Assembly: GCF_900102875.1 (NCBI RefSeq)
Contig: NZ_FNGH01000017.1
Location: 1 to 64,000 of the forward strand
Direction: 5' to 3'
Length of the DNA: 64,000 bases
Origin: Franzmannia pantelleriensis
Lineage (GTDB): Bacteria > Pseudomonadota > Gammaproteobacteria > Pseudomonadales > Halomonadaceae
Shown here: positions 22,664 through 30,798 of the stretch, piece by piece
Position numbering within the stretch: position 1 is the stretch's first letter
Layout: each line of letters starts with the position of its first letter
The notes under the pieces: model-generated
The model's input: the letters and a program-made list of their open reading frames with translations, nothing else
Told to the model about the DNA's origin: nothing
The model's database searches: none
Program-made: the position numbers and the translations under genes

Positions 22664-23722
22664 GTGAAGATCTTCCCCGACAAGCTGCCCGAGGCGATTT
22701 CCAGCAAGCTGCCGCCGGTGGTGATGGTGACCGGCGATGAGCCGCTGATCCATATGGAAGCCTGCGATGCCGTGCGCGCCGCCGCGCGCCAGCAGGGCAT
22801 CGAGGAGCGCGAGGTGCTGCACGTCGAGAGCGGCTTCCAGTGGGGGCGACTCACAGAGTCTGCCGCCAGCATGTCGCTGTTCGCCTCGCGCAAGCTGATC
22901 GAGCTGCGCCTCGGCAGCCAGGCCGCCGGACAGGAAGGAGGCCGGGCGCTGGAGGCCTATGCCGAGCAGGCCAAGGGTGGCGACAACGTGCTGCTTCTCA
23001 GCGCCGGCAAGCTCGACCGCAAGCAGCAGCAGAGCAAGTGGTTCAAGGCGCTGGACAAGATCGGGCTGTTCGTCCCGGTATGGCCGGTGGACCACCAGCG
23101 ACTGGGGTTCTGGATGCGCGACCGCGCCAGTCGCCACGGCCTGCAGCTCGACATGGAAGCGGCCAAGCTGCTCGGCGAGCGCACCGAAGGCAACCTGCTT
23201 GCCGCCGATCAGGCGCTGCAGAAGCTGGCGCTGCTGATGCCTCCCGGGTCTCGCCTCAACGCCGAGGCGATCGCCAGCGGTGTCGACGATAGCGCCCGCT
23301 ACGATGTCTTCACGCTGAGTGACGCCTGCCTGCGCGGCGAGCGCGAGCGGGTCTCGCGGATCGTGCGTGGCCTGCGCCAGGAGGGCGTCGAGGCGCCTAT
23401 CATACTGTGGGCGCTGACCCGCGAGCTGCGCATCCTGCTGTCGCTCTACCAGCATCTCGACCAGGGCCAGAGCTTCGAACACGCCTGCAAGGCCCAGAAG
23501 CCGCCGATCTTCGACAAGCGCCGCCCTGCCTACCAACAGGCGCTCAACCGACTGCCGCTCAAACGTCTGCATAAGCTGCTGCTGTTCGCCCAGCGCCTCG
23601 ACCTGGCGATCAAGGGTGCCGCTCCATTGCCGCTGTGGGACGGCATCCACGACCTGGCGCTGACACTGGCCGGTGGTCGTGGGCTGCTGGCCGAATCACC
23701 ACTATCGTACAAGGTAGGCTGA
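22664..23722 (+). CDS. holA: DNA polymerase III delta subunit
   Basis: It is the clamp-loader subunit that opens the sliding clamp. The 352-residue length is typical. The N-terminal AAA-like domain shows MVTGDEPLIHMEACDAVR and SLFASRKLIELRLGS; the middle has the family LLAADQALQKLALL helix; the C-terminal collar domain ends with LALTLAGGRGL. The start is GTG at 22664, preceded by AAGG. In most gammaproteobacteria nadD follows holA; here a TRAP transporter follows instead. Confidence 0.96.
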   Translation: MKIFPDKLPEAISSKLPPVVMVTGDEPLIHMEACDAVRAAARQQGIEEREVLHVESGFQWGRLTESAASMSLFASRKLIELRLGSQAAGQEGGRALEAYAEQAKGGDNVLLLSAGKLDRKQQQSKWFKALDKIGLFVPVWPVDHQRLGFWMRDRASRHGLQLDMEAAKLLGERTEGNLLAADQALQKLALLMPPGSRLNAEAIASGVDDSARYDVFTLSDACLRGERERVSRIVRGLRQEGVEAPIILWALTRELRILLSLYQHLDQGQSFEHACKAQKPPIFDKRRPAYQQALNRLPLKRLHKLLLFAQRLDLAIKGAAPLPLWDGIHDLALTLAGGRGLLAESPLSYKVG

Positions 23723-23785
23723 ATTGACCCCGACAGTAGCCCTCGGGCATGCTTCAAGGGTTTGATCACAAGAAGGAAAATCATA

Positions 23786-24781
23786 ATGAATCGCTTTGCA
23801 CGCTGCACACTGGCCGCGGGTATCTCGCTGGCCGTGATCACATCCGCCCAGGCCTCCGACTTCGCCGACATGGATCCCGTGACCCTGCGCCTGGCCCATG
23901 TGGTCAACGAGCAGGATGGGTTTCATATCGCCGCAGTGAAGTTCCAGGAACTGGTCGAGGAGCGCACCCAGGGCGCCGTCAGCATCGATATCTATCCCAA
24001 CGCCGCGCTGGGCGACGAACGCACCCTGCTCGAAGGCATGCAGATCGGCAGCATCGACATGGGCGTGATCACCAACGGCCCAGTGGCCAACTTCGTCGAA
24101 GAGATGGCGGTCTTCGAGCTGCCCTTTCTGTTCCCCTCGCCCGAGGCTGCCTACGACGTCCTCGACGGCCCCATCGGCCAGGAGCTGCTCGACAAGCTCG
24201 CCGACGTCAACCTCAAGGGACTTGCCTACGCCGAGCGCGGCTTCCGCAACCTGACCAACAGTCAGCGTCCGGTCAACTCTCCCGACGATCTCGACGGCCT
24301 GCGCATCCGCGTGATGGAGAACCCGGTCTACACCGATACCTTCCGCGAACTCGGCGCCAACGCCATTCCCATGGCCTGGACCGAAGCCCTGACCGCCATG
24401 CAGCAGGGCACCATCGACGGCCAGGAGAACCCGGTCAACGTCATCCACTCCTTCAATCTCGACGAGACCCAGGCTTACATGACGCTGTCGCGCCACACCT
24501 ATGCCCCGGCGATCTTCGTCATGGGCATGCCGGTGTGGAATCAGTTGCCCGAGGCCGCGCATGAGGTACTGCGAGATGCCGCTCAGGAGGCCGCCGAGCA
24601 TGAGCGGCGCATGAATGCCGAGATGGAGGCCGATCAACTCGCCGCACTGCGCGATGCCGGCATGGAGATCAATGACACTCCCGATCTCGAGGCCTTCCAG
24701 GCCGCCGTGGCGCCGGTTTACGACAAATACGGCGAGCAGTTTGGCGACTACCTGGAACGCATCCAGGCGGCGCTCGAGTAA
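23786..24781 (+). CDS. dctP: TRAP transporter periplasmic solute-binding protein, DctP family
   Basis: It captures an organic acid in the periplasm for the DctQM permease. The 331-residue protein has a signal peptide ending ITSAQA and a DctP fold. The carboxylate-binding Arg is expected in GLRIRVMENPVY, and the NPVN segment around GTIDGQENPVNVI is typical. The start at 23786 follows AGAAGG and gives a proper signal peptide; the ATG at 23762 would put nine residues before it. The next gene begins directly after its stop codon. C4-dicarboxylates, ectoines, sialate or other acids are possible; the ligand is not inferable here. Confidence 0.93.
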   Translation: MNRFARCTLAAGISLAVITSAQASDFADMDPVTLRLAHVVNEQDGFHIAAVKFQELVEERTQGAVSIDIYPNAALGDERTLLEGMQIGSIDMGVITNGPVANFVEEMAVFELPFLFPSPEAAYDVLDGPIGQELLDKLADVNLKGLAYAERGFRNLTNSQRPVNSPDDLDGLRIRVMENPVYTDTFRELGANAIPMAWTEALTAMQQGTIDGQENPVNVIHSFNLDETQAYMTLSRHTYAPAIFVMGMPVWNQLPEAAHEVLRDAAQEAAEHERRMNAEMEADQLAALRDAGMEINDTPDLEAFQAAVAPVYDKYGEQFGDYLERIQAALE

Positions 24782-25321
24782 GTGAATCTGCTGCGCGCCC
24801 TGCTTCCCCGGCTCCAGCGTATCGAACGGGCCGTCGACGCCGTCATCCAGCCCCTGGTGTTTGCGGGTATGGCGGCGTTGATTGCCACCATCACGCTGCA
24901 GATCGTCTCTCGCGTGCTGTTCAGCGCGGTGGGCTGGACCGAGGAAGTGTCGCGTTTCCTGCTGATCTGGATCACCTTCCTGGGTGCTACCCTGGCCTTC
25001 CAGCGCGGTCGGCATATCGCCGTGACCTTCGTCGTCGAGGCCCTGCCACGCCGCCTGCAGCGGCTGGCGCGCATTGCTGCCCTGCTGGTCGCGCTGGGTT
25101 TCATGATCACGCTGGTGGTGATCGGCTATGAGTACATGCACGCCCAGAGCTTCCAGCGCTCGGCCTCACTGCGCCTGTCGATGACCTACATCTATGCGGT
25201 GATACCGCTCACCGCGGCGCTGATGAGCTGGTATGCCCTGGTCGACCTGGTCGAAGTGCTGGTGAGGGATCCCGACGACATCGACTCGGGTAGCGTCAAC
25301 GCCGAGGAACCACCCGCATGA
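24782..25321 (+). CDS. dctQ: TRAP transporter small permease, DctQ family
   Basis: This 179-residue protein has four transmembrane helices (about residues 24-46, 55-75, 93-117, 135-160) and the DctQ signature around WTEEVSRFLLIWITFLGATLA. It is the small subunit that supports DctM. It uses a GTG start immediately following the dctP stop and overlaps dctM by 4 bp, so the three genes are translationally coupled. Confidence 0.92.
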   Translation: MNLLRALLPRLQRIERAVDAVIQPLVFAGMAALIATITLQIVSRVLFSAVGWTEEVSRFLLIWITFLGATLAFQRGRHIAVTFVVEALPRRLQRLARIAALLVALGFMITLVVIGYEYMHAQSFQRSASLRLSMTYIYAVIPLTAALMSWYALVDLVEVLVRDPDDIDSGSVNAEEPPA

Positions 25322-26577
25322 CCGGTCTGCTGTTCGCGCTGTTCTTCGTGTTCATGCTGCTCGGCGTTCCCATCGCCCTGGCCATCGGCGCCAGCACCCT
25401 CGTCGCCATGCATGCCCAGGGCGTCCCTCTGATGGTGGTCACCCAGCAGATGTTCCAGGGCATCAACTCCTTTGCGCTGGTGGCGATCCCCATGTTCATC
25501 CTGGCCGGCGACCTGATGGCCCAGGGCAAGGTCAGCGAAAAGCTGGTGGATTTTGCCGATGCGCTGTTCGGCTTCCTCAAGGGCGGACTCTCGCTGGTCT
25601 CGGTGGGCGCAGGCATGTTCTTCGCCGCCATCTCCGGTTCCGGCGCTGCCACCACCGCGGCGGTGGGATCGAGCCTGGTACCAGAGCTCAAGCGCAAGGG
25701 CTATGACCCGGCCTCTGCCGCCAGCCTGATCGCCGCCAGTGGCACCATCGGCGTGGTGATCCCTCCCTCGGTACCCATGATCATCTATGCGGTGATCGCC
25801 CAGCAGTCGGTCTCGAAGCTGTTTCTCAACGGCTTCATTCCCGGCCTGATCATGGGGCTGGGGCTCGCCGCCATTGCCATCACCCAGGCCTATCGTCGCA
25901 ACTATCCCCGCGGCACGGCGCTGTCTATGGCGACTATCTGGCGGACCCTGAAGAGCGCCAGTTGGGGCCTGATGACGCCGGTGATCATCCTCGGCGGCAT
26001 CTTCTCGGGAATCTTCACCCCCAGCGAGGCCGCCGTCGTGGCGGTCAACTACGCTCTGCTGGTGTCGCTGTTCGTGTATCGCGATCTGCGCCTGGCCGAC
26101 GTCTATCGCATCCTGATTCGCTCGGCGATCACCACCTCGGTGATCATGCTGGTGATCGCCACTTCCGCGGTATTGAGTTGGACGCTGTCCAGCTGGCAGG
26201 TGCCTGGCGCCATCGCTCAGGCGGTACTGTCACTGTCCACCGATCCCTACGTGATCATGCTGCTGATCGTGGCGGTCATCCTGCTCACCGGGGTGTTCAT
26301 CGAAACCGCCAGCGCACTGATCATTCTCACCCCGGTATTGCTGCCGCTGGTCACCCAGCTCGGCATCGACCCGATCCACTTCGGCATCATCATCGTCATG
26401 GGCCTGGCGATCGGCATGATCACGCCACCGGTGGCGATCAACCTCTATGTCGCCTCCTCGGTTACCCAATTGCCGCTGGAGCGCATCACACGAGCGATCC
26501 TGCCCTACCTGCTGGGACTCATCTGCGTGCTGGTGCTGGTGGTCTACGTACCGATTCTCATGGGCTGGTCGGGATGA
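25318..26577 (+). CDS. dctM: TRAP transporter large permease, DctM family
   Basis: The 419-residue protein is the sodium-coupled transport subunit of a TRAP system. It shows about twelve membrane segments, the AISGSGAATTAAVGSSLVPEL hairpin region (positions about 103-121), ASGTIGVVIPPSVPMIIYAV, and the second repeat with GMITPPVAINLYVAS. It begins at the ATGA overlap with dctQ. Na+-driven uptake fits a halophile. It converges with the PPOX gene 29 bp downstream. Confidence 0.95.
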   Translation: MTGLLFALFFVFMLLGVPIALAIGASTLVAMHAQGVPLMVVTQQMFQGINSFALVAIPMFILAGDLMAQGKVSEKLVDFADALFGFLKGGLSLVSVGAGMFFAAISGSGAATTAAVGSSLVPELKRKGYDPASAASLIAASGTIGVVIPPSVPMIIYAVIAQQSVSKLFLNGFIPGLIMGLGLAAIAITQAYRRNYPRGTALSMATIWRTLKSASWGLMTPVIILGGIFSGIFTPSEAAVVAVNYALLVSLFVYRDLRLADVYRILIRSAITTSVIMLVIATSAVLSWTLSSWQVPGAIAQAVLSLSTDPYVIMLLIVAVILLTGVFIETASALIILTPVLLPLVTQLGIDPIHFGIIIVMGLAIGMITPPVAINLYVASSVTQLPLERITRAILPYLLGLICVLVLVVYVPILMGWSG

Positions 26578-26606
26578 CTCTCCGCCATGCCGCGGTGATG
26601 GGGACC

Positions 26607-27206
26607 TCATAGCTCGTCCCGGTAACGCGCCAGCATCGCTTCCTGGCTCTCGGGTTCGCCGCTCCCGCCGGCTTGATCCTGGATCATCTTACCCATGCTC
26701 GGCAGCTCCGAACGTTCGCGGCGACTGTCATCGGCCCACAGGCGCGAGCGCATCAGTGCCTTGGCACAGTGCAGGTAGGCCTCCTCCACCGTCACCCGAA
26801 TCACCACCCGCGGCTCACGACGCTCACCTTCCACCTGTGCCAGCAGCGCCTCGTCCACCGAGACCTCCGCCGCGCCGTTGATACGCAGGCTCTCATCGAC
26901 CCCAGGGATCAAAAACAGCAGCCCGACGCGTCCGCTGAGGATGATATTGCTAAGCGTGTCGAGGCGATTGTTGCCCGGTGAATCGGGAATCAGCAGCGTG
27001 GTGTCATCGACGACCTTGACGAAGCCTGGCGCACCACCCCGCGGCGAGGCATCGTGCTGGGCGCCATCGCCGCTAGCCAGGACCACGAATGGCGACAGCG
27101 CGATGAAGCGTCGGCAATGCTTATCCAGGTGGTCGAGTTGCTTTTGTAGGGCACGCGGCTTGGCAGGCGGGTAGAGCGCGCGCAGTTCCTCGATGGAGCG
27201 GATCAT
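26607..27206 (-). CDS. Pyridoxamine-5'-phosphate-oxidase-family FMN-binding protein
   Basis: The 199-residue protein has the split-barrel fold pattern of the PPOX/FMN-binding group, with SPFVVLASG, DASPRGGAPGFVKVVDD and NNRLDTLSNIILSGRVGLLFLIPGV as the characteristic strands. This subgroup is distinct from the vitamin B6 enzyme PdxH and its substrates are mostly unknown; general reductase or haem/flavin-related roles are suggested for relatives. It stands alone between convergent dctM and the cytochrome oxidase operon. Confidence 0.82.
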   Translation of the reverse strand: MIRSIEELRALYPPAKPRALQKQLDHLDKHCRRFIALSPFVVLASGDGAQHDASPRGGAPGFVKVVDDTTLLIPDSPGNNRLDTLSNIILSGRVGLLFLIPGVDESLRINGAAEVSVDEALLAQVEGERREPRVVIRVTVEEAYLHCAKALMRSRLWADDSRRERSELPSMGKMIQDQAGGSGEPESQEAMLARYRDEL

Positions 27207-27273
27207 CGTTGTCTCTCTGACTGGTTGAACGATGCCCAGTGTCGCACGCCTCGATGACGACGTCGTGTCGCTG

Positions 27274-27594
27274 TCATCCGGCCAGATTAGCGAGCCGTGA
27301 CACGAGCGTGTAGTTGGCCTCCATCGCCATCAGCACGGCCAGGAACAGCAGTACCGCCGGTGGTACCAGCACGGTATAGATGAGCGACAGCCGCTCCCAC
27401 GCCATATGCATGAAAAAGGCCACGATCAGGCCGGCCTTTAGCAGCATGAACAGGGTGATCAGGCCCCACTTGGGCAGCCCCTCGATTCCTGAAATATCGA
27501 CCAGATAGGAGAGCACGCTGAGCACGAACAGCCAGAGCCATACTTTCAAGTAGACGCGTAGCTCAGGCTGATGATGGCTGTTGTGTTGATCCAT
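27274..27594 (-). CDS. Cytochrome c oxidase subunit IV (COX4/CyoD-type)
   Basis: This 106-residue protein has three transmembrane helices (about residues 15-33, 45-67 and 76-96) and the pattern LKAGLIVAFFMHMAWE typical of subunit IV of caa3/bo3-type haem-copper oxidases. It is the last gene of the oxidase operon, 9 bp after subunit III. Confidence 0.85.
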   Translation of the reverse strand: MDQHNSHHQPELRVYLKVWLWLFVLSVLSYLVDISGIEGLPKWGLITLFMLLKAGLIVAFFMHMAWERLSLIYTVLVPPAVLLFLAVLMAMEANYTLVSRLANLAG

Positions 27595-27603
27595 GCCGAC
27601 CCC

Positions 27604-28311
27604 CTACCACAGATAGAAGAACGCGAAGATAAAGACCCACACCAGGTCGACGAAGTGCCAGTAGAGCCCCAGGCTCTCGACCATTCCGTAGTTGCCCTTG
27701 CGCCCGGTGAGAAAGCCGGGGCGCTGCCCGTCCAGCGAGCCGCGCATCACCTTGACCGCCATGATCACGATGAAGATCACGCCGATGGTGACATGGGTGC
27801 CGTGAAAGCCGGTGATCAGGAAGAACACCGCACCGAACTGCGCCGCCCCCCAGGGGTTCTCCCAGGGTCGTACGCCCTCACCGATCAGAATCGCCCACTC
27901 GAAGGCCTGCATGCCGACGAAGCTGGCCCCCAGCAGTGCCGTGATCAGCAGCAGCACAGCGGTCTTGCGACGGTCGTTGGCATAGCCGTACTTCACCGCC
28001 AGCGCCATGGTGCCGCTGCTGCTGATCAGGATGAAGGTCATGATGGCGATCAGCAGCAGCGGTATCGACTGCCCGGCGATGGTCAGCGCGAATACCTCAC
28101 TGGCATCCGGCCAGGGCTCCACCGTCGACATGCGCAGCACCATGTAGCCGACCAGGAAACAGGCGAAGATGAACACGTCGCTGAGAATGAACAGCCACAT
28201 CATCGCCTTGCCCCAGGGCACGTTGAACACGCGCCGCTCCGCCGACCAGTCGTGGATAAAGCCGGGTGCGCCCTGGCGGGGCGACGAGACGTTGGGTTCG
28301 TTAGACGCCAT
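27604..28311 (-). CDS. ctaE: Cytochrome c oxidase subunit III
   Basis: This subunit stabilises the catalytic core and supports proton uptake. It has about seven transmembrane helices and the subunit III signatures ITGFHGTHVTIGVIF and GLYWHFVDLVWVFIFAFFYLW near the C-terminus; EWAILIGEG carries the conserved Glu region. I prefer the start at 28311, about seven bases after GAGGG, over the ATG at 28317, which would leave almost no spacing. It is the second of two subunit III-like genes in tandem. Confidence 0.9.
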   Translation of the reverse strand: MASNEPNVSSPRQGAPGFIHDWSAERRVFNVPWGKAMMWLFILSDVFIFACFLVGYMVLRMSTVEPWPDASEVFALTIAGQSIPLLLIAIMTFILISSSGTMALAVKYGYANDRRKTAVLLLITALLGASFVGMQAFEWAILIGEGVRPWENPWGAAQFGAVFFLITGFHGTHVTIGVIFIVIMAVKVMRGSLDGQRPGFLTGRKGNYGMVESLGLYWHFVDLVWVFIFAFFYLW

Positions 28312-28321
28312 GCTCATGCCC

Positions 28322-29011
28322 TCATGTCATCAGCAGCAGGGCAAACAGAATGCCCCACACCACCAGCAGGAAGTGCCAGTACAGCGCACACAGCTCGACG
28401 CTCTGTCGAACGGCAGCGGGCGTGGCGCCCTGCTGCAGGCGAAACAGGCTACGCGACCAGGCGAACAGCCCTCCCAACAGGTGCACGGCGTGCAGTGCCG
28501 TCAACAGGAAGAAAAACGCATTGGCCGGATTCGCCGCCAGCGTGATGCCGCCACTCTGAAGCTGCCACCAGGCCAGCGCCTGGCCGAGAATGAAGGCGAT
28601 GGTAAAGCCGCCCCCCACCAGCAGCCCGCGCCACAGTCGTGGCAACTGATCGCGTCGCGCGGCCTGCCAGGCCAGCTGCAGCGCCACGCTGCCCAGCACC
28701 AGGCAGGCCGTGTTCCACCACAGCAGCCCGGGCACCGCCAGCGGCCGCCAATCGTGGGCCATCTCCTGGCGCATCAGGTAGGCGCTGACGGTCAACGCGA
28801 ACAGCGAGGTGGCCACTGCCAGGAACACCGCCAATCCCACCCGGGGCGCAGTCGCCGCCGCCGGCAGTTGGCCGCCGCCCAGACCCTGCCGTTGGCCGCT
28901 ACCCGCGGCCTGTGCCTCCCAGGGGCGCACGCCTACCGAGTGGCTGAACAGCCAACCACCGAACACGGCCATCAGCACTGCCAGGAAGACCAGGGATACC
29001 GTCATGCTCAT
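28322..29011 (-). CDS. Second cytochrome c oxidase subunit III-like protein
   Basis: This 229-residue haem-copper oxidase subunit III homologue shows the hallmarks NAFFFLLTALHAVHLLGGLF and CALYWHFLLVVWGILFALL but has diverged from the neighbouring ctaE. The N-terminal membrane helix is followed by a hydrophilic Gly/Gln-rich loop (about 33-55) before the core. It overlaps the end of ctaD by 4 bp (ATGA) and has a good upstream GGGAGG. Tandem subunit III-like genes occur in some caa3-type operons. Whether both enter one complex is unknown. Confidence 0.82.
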   Translation of the reverse strand: MSMTVSLVFLAVLMAVFGGWLFSHSVGVRPWEAQAAGSGQRQGLGGGQLPAAATAPRVGLAVFLAVATSLFALTVSAYLMRQEMAHDWRPLAVPGLLWWNTACLVLGSVALQLAWQAARRDQLPRLWRGLLVGGGFTIAFILGQALAWWQLQSGGITLAANPANAFFFLLTALHAVHLLGGLFAWSRSLFRLQQGATPAAVRQSVELCALYWHFLLVVWGILFALLLMT

Positions 29012-30795
29012 GACCGCCTCCCGGGTACTGTGTCATCGGCCTCGACCGCCTCGGGCGGCATGTTCTGAGGGAGAAAATCGTGTTTGGCGCCGGGTACGCC
29101 GTAGTCATAGGCCCAGCGATAGACTACCGGCAGCTCGGCGCCGAAGTTGCCATGCCGCGGCGGGGTGTGCTCGGTCTGCCACTCCAGGGTGGTGGCCTGC
29201 CAGGGGTTGGGGCCCGCCTCACGGCCGTGGAAATAGCTACGCACCAGGTTGTAGAAGAACACCAGCTGCACCAGCGCGACGATGATCGCTGCCACGCTCA
29301 TGAAGGCGTTGAGGGCCTGCATCGAGTCGGGAATATAGGACGTCTCGCCATAGCCATAGTAGCGCCGCGGCACCCCGGCAAACCCCATGAAGTGCATCGG
29401 GTAGAAGATCGCGTAGGTGCCCAGGAAGGTGACCCAGAAGTGGATCTTGCCCAGGGTGTCATCCAACATCCGGCCGGTGATCTTGGGATACCAGTGGTAG
29501 ATCGCCCCGAACACCACCAGCACCGGGGCTACCGCCATCACCATATGGAAATGGCCGACCACGAAGTAGGTGTCCGCCAGTGGCACGTCGACGGTGACAT
29601 TGCCCAGGAACAGGCCACTGAGCCCACCGTTGACGAAGGTGAAGATGAAGCCGATGGCGAACAGCATCGGCACCGTCATACGGATGTTGCCGCGCCACAG
29701 GGTGAGCACCCAGTTGTAGACCTTGATCGCGGTGGGCACGGCAATGATCAGCGTGGTGGTGGCGAACAGGAAGCCGAAGTAAGGGTTCATCCCGCTGATG
29801 AACATGTGGTGAGCCCAGACCACGAAGCTCAGCACCGCGATGATGATGATCGCCCACACCATCATGCGGTAGCCGAAGATGTTCTTGCGCGCGTGGGTGG
29901 CGAGGATATCGGAGACGATGCCGAACGCCGGCAGCGCGACGATGTAGACCTCGGGATGCCCGAAGAACCAGAACAGGTGCTGATAGAGCAAGGGGCTGCC
30001 GCCCTCGTGGGCAGACGGCTCGCCGAGATTGAGCATCTCCGGCATGAAGAAGCTGGTACCCAACAGCATGTCGCAGAGCATCATCAGGATCGCCACCAGC
30101 AGCGCCGGAAAAGCCAGCAGCGCCATCACCGTGGCCATGAAGATGCCCCAGATGGTCAGCGGCAGTCGCATCAGCGTCATGCCCCGGGTGCGCGCCTGGA
30201 GTACCGTGACCACGTAGTTGAGCCCGCCCATGGTGAAACCGGCAATGAATACTGACAGCGAGGCGAACATCAGCAGGATACCGCCGTCGATGCCCGGCGT
30301 GCCGGGGCTGATCGCCTGGGGAGGGTAGAGCGTCCAGCCGGCGCCGGTGGCGCCCCCCGGCACGAAGAAACTGGCCATCAGAATCAACACCGCGGCCAGA
30401 TAAAACCAGTAGCTGAGCATGTTGAGATAGGGAAAGGCCATGTCCCGGGCACCGCACATCAGCGGGATCAGGTAGTTGCCGAAGGCGCCCAGGAACAGTG
30501 CGGTGAGCAGGTAGACCACCATGATCATGCCGTGCATGGTGACGTACTGCAGGTAGCTGGCCGGATCGATCAGCGAGAAGGTGTTGGGAAAACCCAGTTG
30601 CAGGCGCATCAGAATCGACAGCACCAGCGCCACCAGGCCGATGGCGATGGCCGTCACGCCGTACTGGATGGCGATCACCTTGGCGTCCTGGCTCCACACG
30701 TACTTGCCAAGAAACGTCTTGGGGTGCACCAGCTCCATATTGTCGAATTCGCCCGCTGCCGCATGCTGCACGCTGTGCTGTCCATGTTCAGCCAT
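29008..30795 (-). CDS. ctaD: Cytochrome c oxidase subunit I
   Basis: This is the catalytic haem-copper subunit that reduces oxygen and pumps protons. The 595-residue protein has twelve or more helices, the CuB/cross-link region FGHPEVYIVALPAFGIVSDI with the D-channel Glu kept (type A1), VWAHHMFISG, the two haem-ligand His region VGHFHMVMAVAPVLV, and the K-channel region. It starts 3 bp after the ctaC stop codon. A hydrophilic tail of about 60 residues follows the last helix. Confidence 0.96.
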   Translation of the reverse strand: MAEHGQHSVQHAAAGEFDNMELVHPKTFLGKYVWSQDAKVIAIQYGVTAIAIGLVALVLSILMRLQLGFPNTFSLIDPASYLQYVTMHGMIMVVYLLTALFLGAFGNYLIPLMCGARDMAFPYLNMLSYWFYLAAVLILMASFFVPGGATGAGWTLYPPQAISPGTPGIDGGILLMFASLSVFIAGFTMGGLNYVVTVLQARTRGMTLMRLPLTIWGIFMATVMALLAFPALLVAILMMLCDMLLGTSFFMPEMLNLGEPSAHEGGSPLLYQHLFWFFGHPEVYIVALPAFGIVSDILATHARKNIFGYRMMVWAIIIIAVLSFVVWAHHMFISGMNPYFGFLFATTTLIIAVPTAIKVYNWVLTLWRGNIRMTVPMLFAIGFIFTFVNGGLSGLFLGNVTVDVPLADTYFVVGHFHMVMAVAPVLVVFGAIYHWYPKITGRMLDDTLGKIHFWVTFLGTYAIFYPMHFMGFAGVPRRYYGYGETSYIPDSMQALNAFMSVAAIIVALVQLVFFYNLVRSYFHGREAGPNPWQATTLEWQTEHTPPRHGNFGAELPVVYRWAYDYGVPGAKHDFLPQNMPPEAVEADDTVPGRRS

Positions 30796-30798
30796 CGC

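Noticed and set aside
29080-30255. A plus-strand open frame of 391 codons opposite ctaD
   Set aside because: It is rich in His, Glu and Asp as the complement of membrane-helix codons in subunit I. It is a shadow.
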